Positions 7,706-16,218 of a stretch of 64,000 bases of DNA are shown here, piece after piece. The notes under the pieces were generated by a model, which was not told where the DNA came from, searched no databases, and worked only from the letters and a program-made list of their open reading frames with translations. The stretch's first letter is position 1. Each line of letters starts with the position of its first letter. Origin of the DNA: JACJWR01 sp964474045. Lineage in GTDB: Bacteria; Actinomycetota; Actinomycetes; S36-B12; UBA10799. The DNA is taken from contig CAYYRC010000006.1 of NCBI GenBank assembly GCA_964474045.1, positions 56,176-120,175 of the forward strand. The letters are read 5' to 3'. The translations under genes and the position numbers were made by a program.

Positions 7706-8476
7706 ATGAGCACCCTGGACATCCGCAACCTGCACGTCAGCGTCGTCACCGACGCCGGCTCCAAGCCGATCCTGCGGGGGATCGACCTGACAGTGGAGTC
7801 GGGCCAGACCCACGCCATCATGGGTCCCAACGGCTCGGGCAAGTCCACGCTGGCCTACTCCATCGCCGGCCACCCTCGCTATGAGGTCACCGAGGGCACC
7901 ATCACCCTGGACGGCGCCGACGTGCTCGACATGTCGGTGGACGAGCGCGCCCGGGCGGGTCTTTTCCTAGCCATGCAGTACCCGGTCGAGGTGCCCGGCG
8001 TCAGCGTGTCGAACTTCCTGCGCACCGCCGTCACGGCGGTCAAGGGCGAGGCGCCGAAGCTGCGCACGTGGCTGAAGGACATGAAGACCGCCATGGCCGA
8101 GCTGGACGTGGACCCCGAGTTCGCCGGGCGCAACGTCAACGAGGGCTTCTCCGGCGGCGAGCGCAAGCGCCACGAGATCCTGCAGCTCGAGTTGCTCAAG
8201 CCCAAGATCGCGGTGCTGGACGAGACCGACTCCGGCTTGGACGTGGATGCCCTCAAGGTCGTGTCGCAGGGCGTCAACAAGGTTCGCGAGCAGGACGACA
8301 CCGGGATCCTGCTCATCACCCACACCACGAGGCTGCTCAAGCTCATCCCGGCCGACCACGTCCATGTGGTCATGGACGGCCGCATCGTCGCCTCCGGCGG
8401 GCCCGAGCTGGCCGAGCGGATCGATTCCGACGGCTACGAGCAGTTCGCCTCCGCCGCGGCGGCGGCACGGAGCTGA
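7706..8476 (+). CDS. sufC: SufC, ATPase of the SufBCD complex
   Basis: This 256-residue ABC-type ATPase has Walker A GPNGSGKST, signature FSGGERKRHEILQ and Walker B KIAVLDETDSGLD, which includes the SufC-specific ETDSGLD. ATP binding drives the conformational change of SufB-SufD that exposes the assembly site. The ATG at 7706 has a purine-rich GAGAGAG ribosome site upstream. The gap to the Rieske gene is 45 nt, the largest inside the operon. Confidence 0.96.
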   Translation: MSTLDIRNLHVSVVTDAGSKPILRGIDLTVESGQTHAIMGPNGSGKSTLAYSIAGHPRYEVTEGTITLDGADVLDMSVDERARAGLFLAMQYPVEVPGVSVSNFLRTAVTAVKGEAPKLRTWLKDMKTAMAELDVDPEFAGRNVNEGFSGGERKRHEILQLELLKPKIAVLDETDSGLDVDALKVVSQGVNKVREQDDTGILLITHTTRLLKLIPADHVHVVMDGRIVASGGPELAERIDSDGYEQFASAAAAARS

Positions 8477-8481
8477 TCCCG

Positions 8482-9783
8482 TTGCCCGCTGCCCCTGCGC
8501 CGGTGGTACCGCGGCTGGACGTCGCCCGCATCAAGGCGGACTTCCCGCTGCTGGCCCGCACCGTCCGCGACAACCGCCCGCTGGTCTACCTGGACAGCGC
8601 CGCGACCTCGCAGAAGCCGCTGTCCGTGCTGGACGCCGAGCGGGAGTTCTACCTGCGCCACAACGCCGCCGTGCACCGGGGCGCGCACCAGCTGGCCGAG
8701 GAGGCCACCGACGCCTACGAGTCCGCCCGCGCCACCATCGCCGGGTTCGTGGGCGCGATGCCGCCGGAGCTGGTGTTCACCAAGAACGCCACCGAGTCCA
8801 TCAACCTCGTCGCCTACGCCTTCAGCAACAGCAGCGACATGGCGCGTTGGGGTCACACCGTGCATCCGCGGTTCGTGCTCGGCCCGGGCGACGAGGTGCT
8901 CGTGACGCAGATGGAGCACCACGCCAACCTGGTGCCGTGGCAGCAGCTGGTGGCGCGCACCGGGGCGACGTTGCGCTGGATCCCGCTCACCGACGAGGGC
9001 CGGCTGGACCTGACCGACTTGGATGCGCTGCTCAACGAGCGCACCAAGGTGGTGTCGGTGGTCCACCAGTCCAACATCCTGGGCACCGTCAACCCGGTGT
9101 CAGACATCGGCGAGCGGGCCCGTCAGGTGGGCGCGCTGTTCGTCGTCGACGCCTGCCAGTCGGTGCCGCACATGCCCATCGACGTCTGGTCGCTGGGCGC
9201 GGACCTCGTGGCCTGGAGCGGGCACAAGATGCTGGGACCCACCGGCATCGGGCTGCTGTGGGGCCGGCCCGAGGTGCTCGCGGACATGCCGCCTTTCATC
9301 TCCGGCGGCTCCATGATCGCCAACGTCACGATGGAGGGCTCGACCTTCGCCGCCCCGCCACAGCGCTTCGAGGCGGGGGTGCCGATGACGGCGCAGGCGG
9401 TCGGCCTGGCAGCGGCCTGCGACTACCTCGAGCGGATCGGCATGCCAGCGGTCGCGGCCCACGAGCACCGGCTCACGGGCCTGGCCCTGGACGCGCTTGA
9501 GGCCATCGAAGGCGTGCGCATCGTGGGACCCGTCGACAACGTCGATCGGGGCTCGGCGGTCAGCTTCGAGGTCGCCGGCATCCATCCGCACGACGTCGGC
9601 CAGGTGCTCGACGACCTCGGGATCGCGGTGCGCGTGGGCCACCACTGCGCCTGGCCGGTGTGCCGCCGCTACGGCGTCCCGGCGACCACCAGGGCGTCGT
9701 TCGCGGTCTACAACGATGACGCCGACGTGGCCGCCCTGGCCGCAGGAGTGCAGGCGGCGCGGGAATTCTTCCGGGTGGCGTGA
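8482..9783 (+). CDS. sufS: SufS, PLP-dependent cysteine desulfurase
   Basis: The 433-residue class V aminotransferase-fold enzyme takes sulfur from cysteine for cluster assembly. The PLP lysine is Lys249 in WSGHKMLGPTG and the persulfide-carrying cysteine is Cys389 in RVGHHCAWPVC. SRxxFEAGVP-type residues (APPQRFEAGVPM) are present. I chose TTG 8482 because GGAG lies 9 nt before it and just after the sufC stop; no ATG is available, and GTG 8503 is a weaker choice. Its stop overlaps sufU. Confidence 0.94.
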   Translation: MPAAPAPVVPRLDVARIKADFPLLARTVRDNRPLVYLDSAATSQKPLSVLDAEREFYLRHNAAVHRGAHQLAEEATDAYESARATIAGFVGAMPPELVFTKNATESINLVAYAFSNSSDMARWGHTVHPRFVLGPGDEVLVTQMEHHANLVPWQQLVARTGATLRWIPLTDEGRLDLTDLDALLNERTKVVSVVHQSNILGTVNPVSDIGERARQVGALFVVDACQSVPHMPIDVWSLGADLVAWSGHKMLGPTGIGLLWGRPEVLADMPPFISGGSMIANVTMEGSTFAAPPQRFEAGVPMTAQAVGLAAACDYLERIGMPAVAAHEHRLTGLALDALEAIEGVRIVGPVDNVDRGSAVSFEVAGIHPHDVGQVLDDLGIAVRVGHHCAWPVCRRYGVPATTRASFAVYNDDADVAALAAGVQAAREFFRVA

Positions 9784-10298
9784 TGCAGCTGGAGCAGATG
9801 TACCAGGAGATCATCCTGGACCACTACCGCAACCCCCAGGGCAAGGGGCTGCGGGAGCCGTTCGAGGTCGAGGTCCACCACATCAACCCGACCTGCGGCG
9901 ACGAGGTCACCCTGCGGGTGGCGCTGGCGGACAACCCGGCCGACGCCGCCGACCCGCTGGTGTCGCTGTCCTACGACGGGCAGGGCTGCTCGATCTCGCA
10001 GGCGTCGCAGAGCGTGCTGTTCGAGCAGCTCGACGGCGTGCCGCTGAGTGAGGGCATGGCCGCGGTGGACGAGTTCCTGGAACTGCTGCAGGCCGGCGTG
10101 CACGGGTACACCCCGGACGAGGACGTCCTGGGCGATGCGGTGGCGTTCAGCGGCGTGGCGAAGTACCCGGCGCGGGTCAAGTGCGCGCTGCTGGGGTGGA
10201 TGGCATGGAAGGACGCGGTCGCCCAGGCGCTGGCCGCGCGGGAGCCCGCCGGGTCGCAGGCCGCACCCGGCTGGAGTGAAGGAGGAGGACGAGCATGA
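9783..10298 (+). CDS. sufU: SufU, zinc-dependent sulfur transfer partner of SufS
   Basis: The protein has 171 residues. The zinc ligands are visible as Cys38 and Asp40 (PTCGDE), Cys69 (GQGCSIS) and Cys134 (RVKCALLGW), and the region between them matches the SufU-specific insertion. SufU accepts the persulfide from SufS and passes it to SufBCD. The ATG at 9783 overlaps the SufS stop; a GTG directly before it at 9780 could also serve. The C-terminal Ala/Gly-rich tail is not conserved. Confidence 0.94.
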   Translation: MQLEQMYQEIILDHYRNPQGKGLREPFEVEVHHINPTCGDEVTLRVALADNPADAADPLVSLSYDGQGCSISQASQSVLFEQLDGVPLSEGMAAVDEFLELLQAGVHGYTPDEDVLGDAVAFSGVAKYPARVKCALLGWMAWKDAVAQALAAREPAGSQAAPGWSEGGGRA

Positions 10299-10624
10299 CT
10301 GCTGCGGAAGCCGAGGCGGCGGATCGGGAGGCGGTGTTCGAGGCCATGCGCGACGTGGTCGACCCCGAGCTGGGGATCAACGTCGTGGACCTGGGCCTGG
10401 TGTACGACGTGCACGTCGAGGAGGATGCAACAGTCACCCTCGACATGACGTTGACATCGGCGGCCTGCCCCCTCACGGATGTCATCGAGGACCAGACCCG
10501 GGCTGCGCTGGACGGCGTCGCCCCGGACTACCGGATCAACTGGGTGTGGATGCCGCCCTGGGGCCCCGAGAAGATCACCGACGACGGTCGGGAGATGTTG
10601 CGGGCCCTAGGCTTCAACGTGTGA
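10295..10624 (+). CDS. sufT: SufT, MIP18/PaaD-like (DUF59) Fe-S maturation factor
   Basis: This 109-residue DUF59 protein has DPELGINVVDLGLVYDV near the N-terminus, TSAACPLTDVIEDQ with the conserved Cys in the middle, and WVWMPPWGPEKITDDGREML at the C-terminus. The family helps deliver clusters to target proteins. ATG 10295 overlaps the sufU stop (ATGA), and its own stop overlaps the next gene by 4 bp (GTGA), so translation is coupled all along the operon. Confidence 0.92.
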   Translation: MTAAEAEAADREAVFEAMRDVVDPELGINVVDLGLVYDVHVEEDATVTLDMTLTSAACPLTDVIEDQTRAALDGVAPDYRINWVWMPPWGPEKITDDGREMLRALGFNV

Positions 10625-12219
10625 TCAGCGTCCACGATCTCGAGCTGCGCGCCGGTGCCCGGCTGCTGGTGTCGGAGGCCTCGTTCCGCGTGGCCGCCGG
10701 CGACAAGGTGGGTCTGGTCGGGCGCAACGGGGCGGGGAAGACCACGATGATGCGCACGCTGGCGGGCGAGACCCAGCCCGCTGTCGGCGACATCCGCCGC
10801 AGCGGCAGCGTCGGCTACCTGCCCCAGGACCCGCGGACGGCCGATCCCGACCAGCTCGTGCGCGACCGCATCCTCTCCGCGCGGGATCTGCACGACGTCG
10901 TGCGCCGCATGCGCGCCGCCGAAAAGCGGATGGCCTCTGCCGACGATGGCACCCGCGACGACGCCATGCGCCGCTACACCCGCGCCGAGGCCGAGTTCAC
11001 CGCCGCCGGCGGCTACGCGGCCGAGTCTGAGGCTGCTGCGGTGGCGGCGGGCATCGGCATCGATCAGCGGCTGCTGGACCAGCCGTTGGGCACGCTGTCC
11101 GGTGGGCAGCGCCGCCGGGTCGAGCTCGCTCGGCTGCTGTTCGCCGGCGACGACACCCTGCTGCTCGACGAGCCCACCAACCACCTGGACGCCGACTCGA
11201 TCGTCTGGCTGCGCCAGTTCCTGCACAACTATCCCGGCGGCGTGATCGTCATCAGCCACGACACCGGGCTGCTGGACGCGACGGTCAACAAGGTCATGTA
11301 CCTGGACGCCGCCCGCGCGCACCTCGACGTCTACAGCCTGGGCTGGACGGCGTACCTGGCCGAGCGCGAGGCCACCGAGCGCCGCCGCCGCCGCACGGCC
11401 GCGACTGCGGCCAAGCAGGCTGGTGCCCTGCAACAGCAGGCCGAGAAGATGCGGGCCAAGGCAACCAAGGCGAAGGCCGCACAGAACATGTTCCGCCGCG
11501 CCGACCAGCTGCTGGCCGCCGCGGCCGCGGAGGGGCCGCACGACAAGGTCGCCCGCCTGCGCTTCCCGGAGCCCGCGCCCTGCGGCCGGGTGCCGCTGAC
11601 CGCCCGCGCCCTGAGCAAGTCCTATGGCTCGCAGGAGGTCTTCATGGATGTCGACCTGGCCGTGGACCGGGGCGCGCGCGTTGTGGTGCTCGGCCTCAAC
11701 GGCGCCGGCAAGACCACTCTGCTGCGGATCCTGGGCGGCGTCGAGACGTCGGACACCGGGGCGGTCGAGGCCGGGCACGGCGCGCGCGTCGGCTACTACG
11801 CCCAGGAGCACGAGACCCTGGACCCGGACGCCAGCGTGCTGCTCAACCTCGTGCACTCGTCGGCGGCGCTCGGCGAGCAACAGGCCCGCGACGTGCTGGG
11901 CTCGTTCCTCTTCTCGGGCGCCGTGGTCGACCAGCCCGCGGGCACGCTGTCCGGCGGCGAGAAGACGCGCCTGGCGCTGGCGATGCTGGTCGTCTCAGGG
12001 GCGAACGTGCTGTTGCTGGACGAGCCGACGAACAACTTGGACCCGGCCAGCCGGGACGAGGTGCTGTCGGCCCTGGCGAGCTACGAGGGGGCGGTGGTGC
12101 TCGTCACCCACGATCCGGGCGCCGTGGCCGCCCTGGCGCCGGAGCGCGTGCTGCTGCTGCCCGATGGCGATGAGGACCTGTGGCGCGACGACTACGCAGA
12201 ACTAGTCGAGCTGGCCTGA
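10621..12219 (+). CDS. ABC-F ATPase (ribosome-associated type)
   Basis: The 532-residue soluble protein has two ABC domains and no membrane segments. Walker A sequences are GRNGAGKTT and GLNGAGKTT, signatures are LSGGQRRRVELARLL and LSGGEKTRLALAML, and Walker B regions are LLLDEPTNHLD and LLLDEPTNNLD. A charged linker rich in Lys, Arg and Ala joins the domains. ABC-F proteins act on the ribosome (translation factors or antibiotic protection). Position and type match mycobacterial Rv1473. The GTG start 10621 overlaps the sufT stop, making this the last gene of the suf transcript. Confidence 0.92.
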   Translation: MISVHDLELRAGARLLVSEASFRVAAGDKVGLVGRNGAGKTTMMRTLAGETQPAVGDIRRSGSVGYLPQDPRTADPDQLVRDRILSARDLHDVVRRMRAAEKRMASADDGTRDDAMRRYTRAEAEFTAAGGYAAESEAAAVAAGIGIDQRLLDQPLGTLSGGQRRRVELARLLFAGDDTLLLDEPTNHLDADSIVWLRQFLHNYPGGVIVISHDTGLLDATVNKVMYLDAARAHLDVYSLGWTAYLAEREATERRRRRTAATAAKQAGALQQQAEKMRAKATKAKAAQNMFRRADQLLAAAAAEGPHDKVARLRFPEPAPCGRVPLTARALSKSYGSQEVFMDVDLAVDRGARVVVLGLNGAGKTTLLRILGGVETSDTGAVEAGHGARVGYYAQEHETLDPDASVLLNLVHSSAALGEQQARDVLGSFLFSGAVVDQPAGTLSGGEKTRLALAMLVVSGANVLLLDEPTNNLDPASRDEVLSALASYEGAVVLVTHDPGAVAALAPERVLLLPDGDEDLWRDDYAELVELA

Positions 12220-12222
12220 AAC

Positions 12223-12252
12223 GCCTGTGCCGGATACGTGCCGCGCACAGGC
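12223..12252 (+). terminator. Hairpin terminator of the suf/ABC-F operon
   Basis: GCCTGTGC (12223-12230) pairs with GCACAGGC (12245-12252), and an inner CGG/CCG extends the stem with one bulged base. It lies 3 nt after the ABC-F stop. There is no U-tract, which is common in GC-rich actinomycetes. Confidence 0.65.
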
Positions 12253-12388
12253 ATCACTCTGGGTTATCATTCGGTTGTTCAGTTACGCCCATGGGTACTC
12301 GACGGGTGGCGCGCAAGCCTCGCCCGTCCCCATCGGCATCGTCTGGAAGGACCCTGCGGGGGGTCGTCGCAACTTGGCGGAGGGCTAC

Positions 12389-12598
12389 ATGGCATCGGAT
12401 AACTCTGGACGGCGTATCGTTGGCGACGAGCGCCAGTCCCTAGCCGAGCAGTACCAGCAGCAGTACCAGGCCGGACAGAGCATCCGCGCGATCGCGGAGG
12501 CTTCGGGGCGCTCGTATGGATTCGTCCACCGGGTTCTCAGCGAGAATGGCGTCGAGCTTCGTGCGCGCGGTGGCGACACGAAGCGGAGGACGTCCTGA
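12389..12598 (+). CDS. Small helix-turn-helix protein (Rv1473A-like)
   Basis: The 69-residue protein has a helix-turn-helix in QYQAGQSIRAIAEASGRSYG followed by FVHRVLSENGVELRARGG, which matches the small actinobacterial regulator next to ABC-F genes (Rv1473A in M. tuberculosis). ATG 12389 is preceded by GGCGGAGGG. The 169 nt before it contain the operon terminator and presumably its own promoter. The target is unknown. A TATCAT at 12265-12270 is a possible -10, without a clear -35. Confidence 0.85.
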   Translation: MASDNSGRRIVGDERQSLAEQYQQQYQAGQSIRAIAEASGRSYGFVHRVLSENGVELRARGGDTKRRTS

Positions 12599-13392
12599 CA
12601 AGCGCAAACACCCAACACCTGCTCTCGGCGGCCGGGGTAGTCGCCACCGCCGACGGACCCATCCTGCGGGTGCGGCTCGACCGTCCCGACAAGCACAACG
12701 CGCAGACGCCGTCCATGTGGGCGGCACTGGCCGCCCTCGGCGACGACCTGCCCGAGGGGATCAGGGTCGTCATCCTCAGCGGGGCCGGGCAGTCTTTCTC
12801 GGCTGGGCTGGATCGCCGCATGTTCGTGGAGGGGCTGCCCGGCGAGGCGTCGCTGGTCGGCCTCGCGGAGAAGCCCGCCTCCGAGGTGGAGGACATCATC
12901 GCCGGCTACCAGCGCGCCTTCACCTGGTGGCGCGAGCGCCCGGTGGTGACGATCGCGGCCGTGCAGGGGCATGCCATCGGCGCCGGTTTCCAGCTGGCCT
13001 TGGCCTGTGACCTGATGATCGTGGAGGCCACGGCGTCGCTGTCGATGAAGGAGATCCAGCTGGGTCTCGTCCCCGACCTCGCCGGTACGTTGCCGCTCGT
13101 CCGCGCGGTGGGCTATCAGCGCGCCCTGGAGCTCTGCCTGACCGGCCGGGCCATCAGCGGCGACGAGGCGGCGGCCATCGGCTTGGCGATCACCGCCGTG
13201 CCGGAGGGCCAGGCGGCCGCAGCCGCGGACGATTTGGCCGCGGGCATCACGGCCGCCGCCCCGAACGCGACCACGGCGGTGCTCGGCCTCATCCGCGGCG
13301 CGCACGGGCGCGACCTGACCGAGCAGACCGCCGCCGAGCGTGCCGCACAGTACGGCCGGATCACCGAGCTCGCCGCCCTGATGCAGCGCTAG
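12595..13392 (+). CDS. Enoyl-CoA hydratase/isomerase (crotonase) family protein
   Basis: The crotonase fold is shown by RVRLDRPDKHN, the first oxyanion segment SAGLDRRMF and GHAIGAGFQLALACDLMI. The second general Glu is kept (MKEIQLGLVPDLAG), but the position of the first catalytic Glu of true hydratases holds Gln (GAGFQ instead of GGGCE). The enzyme may therefore be an isomerase or act on another CoA ester. The same gene type (echA12) neighbours ABC-F in mycobacteria. Start: no ATG, GTG or TTG precedes the domain. CTG 12595, coupled to the HTH stop and 4 nt after GGAGGA, keeps the full N-terminus; GTG 12670 would cut into it. Confidence 0.82.
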   Translation: MTSANTQHLLSAAGVVATADGPILRVRLDRPDKHNAQTPSMWAALAALGDDLPEGIRVVILSGAGQSFSAGLDRRMFVEGLPGEASLVGLAEKPASEVEDIIAGYQRAFTWWRERPVVTIAAVQGHAIGAGFQLALACDLMIVEATASLSMKEIQLGLVPDLAGTLPLVRAVGYQRALELCLTGRAISGDEAAAIGLAITAVPEGQAAAAADDLAAGITAAAPNATTAVLGLIRGAHGRDLTEQTAAERAAQYGRITELAALMQR

Positions 13393-13400
13393 GCACCGCC

Positions 13401-15311
13401 GTGTCGATGCACGGCGGGCCGATGTCGACCCTGCGGTCGTTCACGCGCGACTCCTCGGTCACCCAGGTCACGCTGAAGCCGGGCACGTGGCGTCGGATCC
13501 TCGGCTACGCGCGCCCGTACCGCAGCCTGATCTGGGTGTTCCTGGTTATCCTGGTGATCGACGCCGGGCTGACGGTGGCGCAGCCGCTGCTGTTCAAGCG
13601 GATCATCGACCAGGGCATCACACCGGGCAACAGCGCCGTCGTCACCACCACGGCGATCATCGCCGGTGTGGTCGCCCTCGTCGACGCCGGCCTCGGCCTG
13701 CTCAACCGCTGGTACTCGGCCCGGATCGGCGAGGGGCTGATCTACGACCTGCGCACCGAGGTGTTCGGGCATGTGCAGACGCAGTCGGTCGCGTTCTTCA
13801 CCCGGGCCCAGACCGGGGCGTTGGTGTCGCGGCTCAACAGCGACGTCATCGGCGCCCAGCAGGCCTTCACCTCCACCATGTCCGGGGTGCTGGGAAACCT
13901 CATCAGCGTCACCGTCGTGCTCATCACCATGTTCCTGCTGGACTGGCGCATCACCCTGGTGGCGCTCGTGATGCTGCCGCTCTTCCTGCTACCCGCCCGT
14001 TGGATGGGGCGCCGGCTGCAGGCTCTGACCCGCGAGCAGATGACGCTCAACGCCGACATGGCCTCGCAGATGACCGAGCGCTTCAACGTCGCGGGAGCGC
14101 TGCTGGTCAAGCTCTTCGGCGACCACGACCGGGAGGCCGGCCAGTTCGCCGCGCGAGCCGCCCGGGTACGCGACATCGGCGTGCGCATCGCGATGTCCAA
14201 CCGCTACTTCTTCACCGCTCTGTCCCTGGTCGCGGCGCTGGCCACCGTCATCACCTATGGACTGGGTGGCAACGCGGTGATCGCCGGCGCGCTCACGCTC
14301 GGGACGCTGATCGCCATGACCGGGCTGCTGGCGCAGCTGTACGGGCCGCTCACGGCGCTGTCCAACGTCCGGGTGGACGTCATGACCGCCCTCGTCAGCT
14401 TCGACCGCGTGTTCGAGGTGCTGGATCTGCCGCCGCTCGTGCGTGACGCCCCCGACGCGCGACCCCTGCCCGAGGGCCCGCTGGCGATCCGCTTCGACGA
14501 TGTGGGGTTCAGGTACCCAGCTGCCGATGAGGTCTCGCTGGCCTCGCTGGAGTCGGTGGCTCGGCTGGAGGCCGCCGCTCCGCACACGGTGCTCAAGGGC
14601 GTCACGTTCGATGCCCCGGCGGCCGGCATGACCGCGCTGGTCGGCCCCAGCGGCGCCGGCAAGACGACCATCACCGCCCTGGTCGCGCGGCTGTACGACG
14701 CGACCGACGGAGCCGTTTCGGTGGGGGGCATGGACGTGCGCGAGGTGCAGGGCACGTCGCTGCGGGCGGCGGTCGGCTATGTCACGCAGGAGGCTCACCT
14801 TTTTCACGAGTCCATCCGCGAGAACCTGCTCTACGCGCGCAACGACGCGAGCGAGGAAGAGCTGTGGGGCGCCCTGTCTGCGGCGCAGATCTCGGGCCTC
14901 GTGCGCTCGCTTCCCGAGGGTCTGGACACCGTCGTGGGGGACCGGGGACACCGGCTGTCCGGCGGTGAGAAGCAACGGCTGGCGCTGGCGCGGCTGCTGT
15001 TGAAGGGTCCGCGCATCGTCGTGCTGGACGAGGCCACGGCGCACCTGGACAGCGAGAGCGAGGCGGCCGTGCAGCGGGCGCTGGACAACGCGTTGGCGGG
15101 CCGCACCTCGCTAGTGATCGCTCATCGGCTGTCGACGGTGCGCCAGGCCGACCAGATCCTGGTGGTGGACGACGGTCGGGTGGTCGAGCGGGGCACGCAT
15201 ACCGAACTGCTGGCCCGCGGCGGGTTGTACGCCGATCTGTACGCGACCCAGTTCGACGAGAGCCGATACCAGGCCGGTGCCGCGCGGGACGTCGTCGGAC
15301 CCGCGGACTAA
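13401..15311 (+). CDS. ABC exporter half-transporter (fused membrane and ATPase domains)
   Basis: The 636-residue protein has six transmembrane helices in residues about 35-330 and then an ATPase domain with Walker A GPSGAGKTT, signature LSGGEKQRLALARLL and Walker B IVVLDEATAHLD. This is the MsbA/multidrug exporter layout, which works as a dimer. There is no partner half-gene nearby, so a homodimer is likely. GTG 13401 starts 8 nt after the crotonase stop; an ATG at 13407 is also possible. The last base pairs overlap the convergent SDR gene. The substrate is unknown. Confidence 0.9.
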   Translation: MSMHGGPMSTLRSFTRDSSVTQVTLKPGTWRRILGYARPYRSLIWVFLVILVIDAGLTVAQPLLFKRIIDQGITPGNSAVVTTTAIIAGVVALVDAGLGLLNRWYSARIGEGLIYDLRTEVFGHVQTQSVAFFTRAQTGALVSRLNSDVIGAQQAFTSTMSGVLGNLISVTVVLITMFLLDWRITLVALVMLPLFLLPARWMGRRLQALTREQMTLNADMASQMTERFNVAGALLVKLFGDHDREAGQFAARAARVRDIGVRIAMSNRYFFTALSLVAALATVITYGLGGNAVIAGALTLGTLIAMTGLLAQLYGPLTALSNVRVDVMTALVSFDRVFEVLDLPPLVRDAPDARPLPEGPLAIRFDDVGFRYPAADEVSLASLESVARLEAAAPHTVLKGVTFDAPAAGMTALVGPSGAGKTTITALVARLYDATDGAVSVGGMDVREVQGTSLRAAVGYVTQEAHLFHESIRENLLYARNDASEEELWGALSAAQISGLVRSLPEGLDTVVGDRGHRLSGGEKQRLALARLLLKGPRIVVLDEATAHLDSESEAAVQRALDNALAGRTSLVIAHRLSTVRQADQILVVDDGRVVERGTHTELLARGGLYADLYATQFDESRYQAGAARDVVGPAD

Positions 15312-16153
15312 CCCGGGCCGAAGGTCGTGCCGCCGTCCACCGGGATGAGCGCCCCGGTGATGTAGCTCGACGCCGGCGACAGCAGGAACGCCGCAGCCGC
15401 GGCGAACTCCGAGGGCTCGCCGTAGCGGCGCAGGGGGATGCGCGACTCGCGCTTGCGCCGCACCGATTCCGGCGGACCGTTGCGGGCGTCGAGGGCGAAG
15501 ACCCGGTCGGTGGCGATGTTGGCTGGGGCCAGCCCGTTCACGCGGATTCCCCGCGGCCCCCATTCCCCCGCGAGCTCGTGGACCAGGTTGGCCAGGCCCG
15601 GGCGCAGGCCGTTGCTGAGCGCGAGCTCGGGCAGCGGCTTGTAGATCGACGTGCTCAGGACGAAGACGACCGAGGTGTCCGGCGCGCGCCGCCCCGGGTG
15701 CACGGTGCCACCGGCGGTCGGGGGCGGAGCCGGTTGGTTCGGCGGCGATGGCGGGGCGCTGTGGTGCTCGATGGCGGCCGCGACCGAGCGGGCCAGCCGC
15801 AGCGGGCCGAGGAACACGGTCTCGAAGGCGTCCCGCCAGGCGTCGTCGCCGGTGGCGCTGACGCGGCTCGGGGGAGGGCCGCCGGTTCCCACCAAGGCGC
15901 CGTCCAGGCGGCCGAAGCGGGCGGCCGCGGCGGCGACCGCGCGGGGGGCCAGATCGGGGTCGCGCAGATCGCCGGGGATGGGCACGCAGCGATCGTTGCC
16001 GACGGCGGACATGAGCTCGGCCAGGTGCTGCTCGAACCGGCCGACGGCTACCACCCCGGCGCCGGCGGCGACCAGGGTCTCGACCGTCGCGCGCCCCAGG
16101 CCGCGGGAACCGCCCGACACGACGTACACACGGCCCGCGAGTCCCAGATCCAC
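15308..16153 (-). CDS. Atypical short-chain dehydrogenase/reductase
   Basis: The 281-residue Rossmann protein has SGGSRGLGRA near residue 13 for NAD(P) binding and ends with the usual GGTTFGPG. The catalytic Ser is in VLSTS, but the YxxxK pair is replaced: the aligned segment reads LALSNGLRPGL, so Tyr becomes Ser and Lys becomes Arg, as in an SDR subfamily I know only by that signature. A Pro-rich insertion (PPSPPNQPAPPP) sits just before the catalytic strand. GTG 16153 follows CAGAAT by 6 nt. The 3' end overlaps the ABC exporter by 4 bp. Catalysis is doubtful. Confidence 0.82.
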   Translation of the reverse strand: MDLGLAGRVYVVSGGSRGLGRATVETLVAAGAGVVAVGRFEQHLAELMSAVGNDRCVPIPGDLRDPDLAPRAVAAAAARFGRLDGALVGTGGPPPSRVSATGDDAWRDAFETVFLGPLRLARSVAAAIEHHSAPPSPPNQPAPPPTAGGTVHPGRRAPDTSVVFVLSTSIYKPLPELALSNGLRPGLANLVHELAGEWGPRGIRVNGLAPANIATDRVFALDARNGPPESVRRKRESRIPLRRYGEPSEFAAAAAFLLSPASSYITGALIPVDGGTTFGPG

Positions 16154-16218
16154 ATGCGGATTCTGCCTGAGCACGCAGCGTGATGCGTCGCGGGATACAG
16201 GAAAGCCCGTATTGGCGC

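Noticed and set aside
12241..12300. A sigma-70 promoter before the small HTH gene (TATCAT at 12265)
   Set aside because: No matching -35 at 16-18 bp, so only a weak note was kept in the gene entry.
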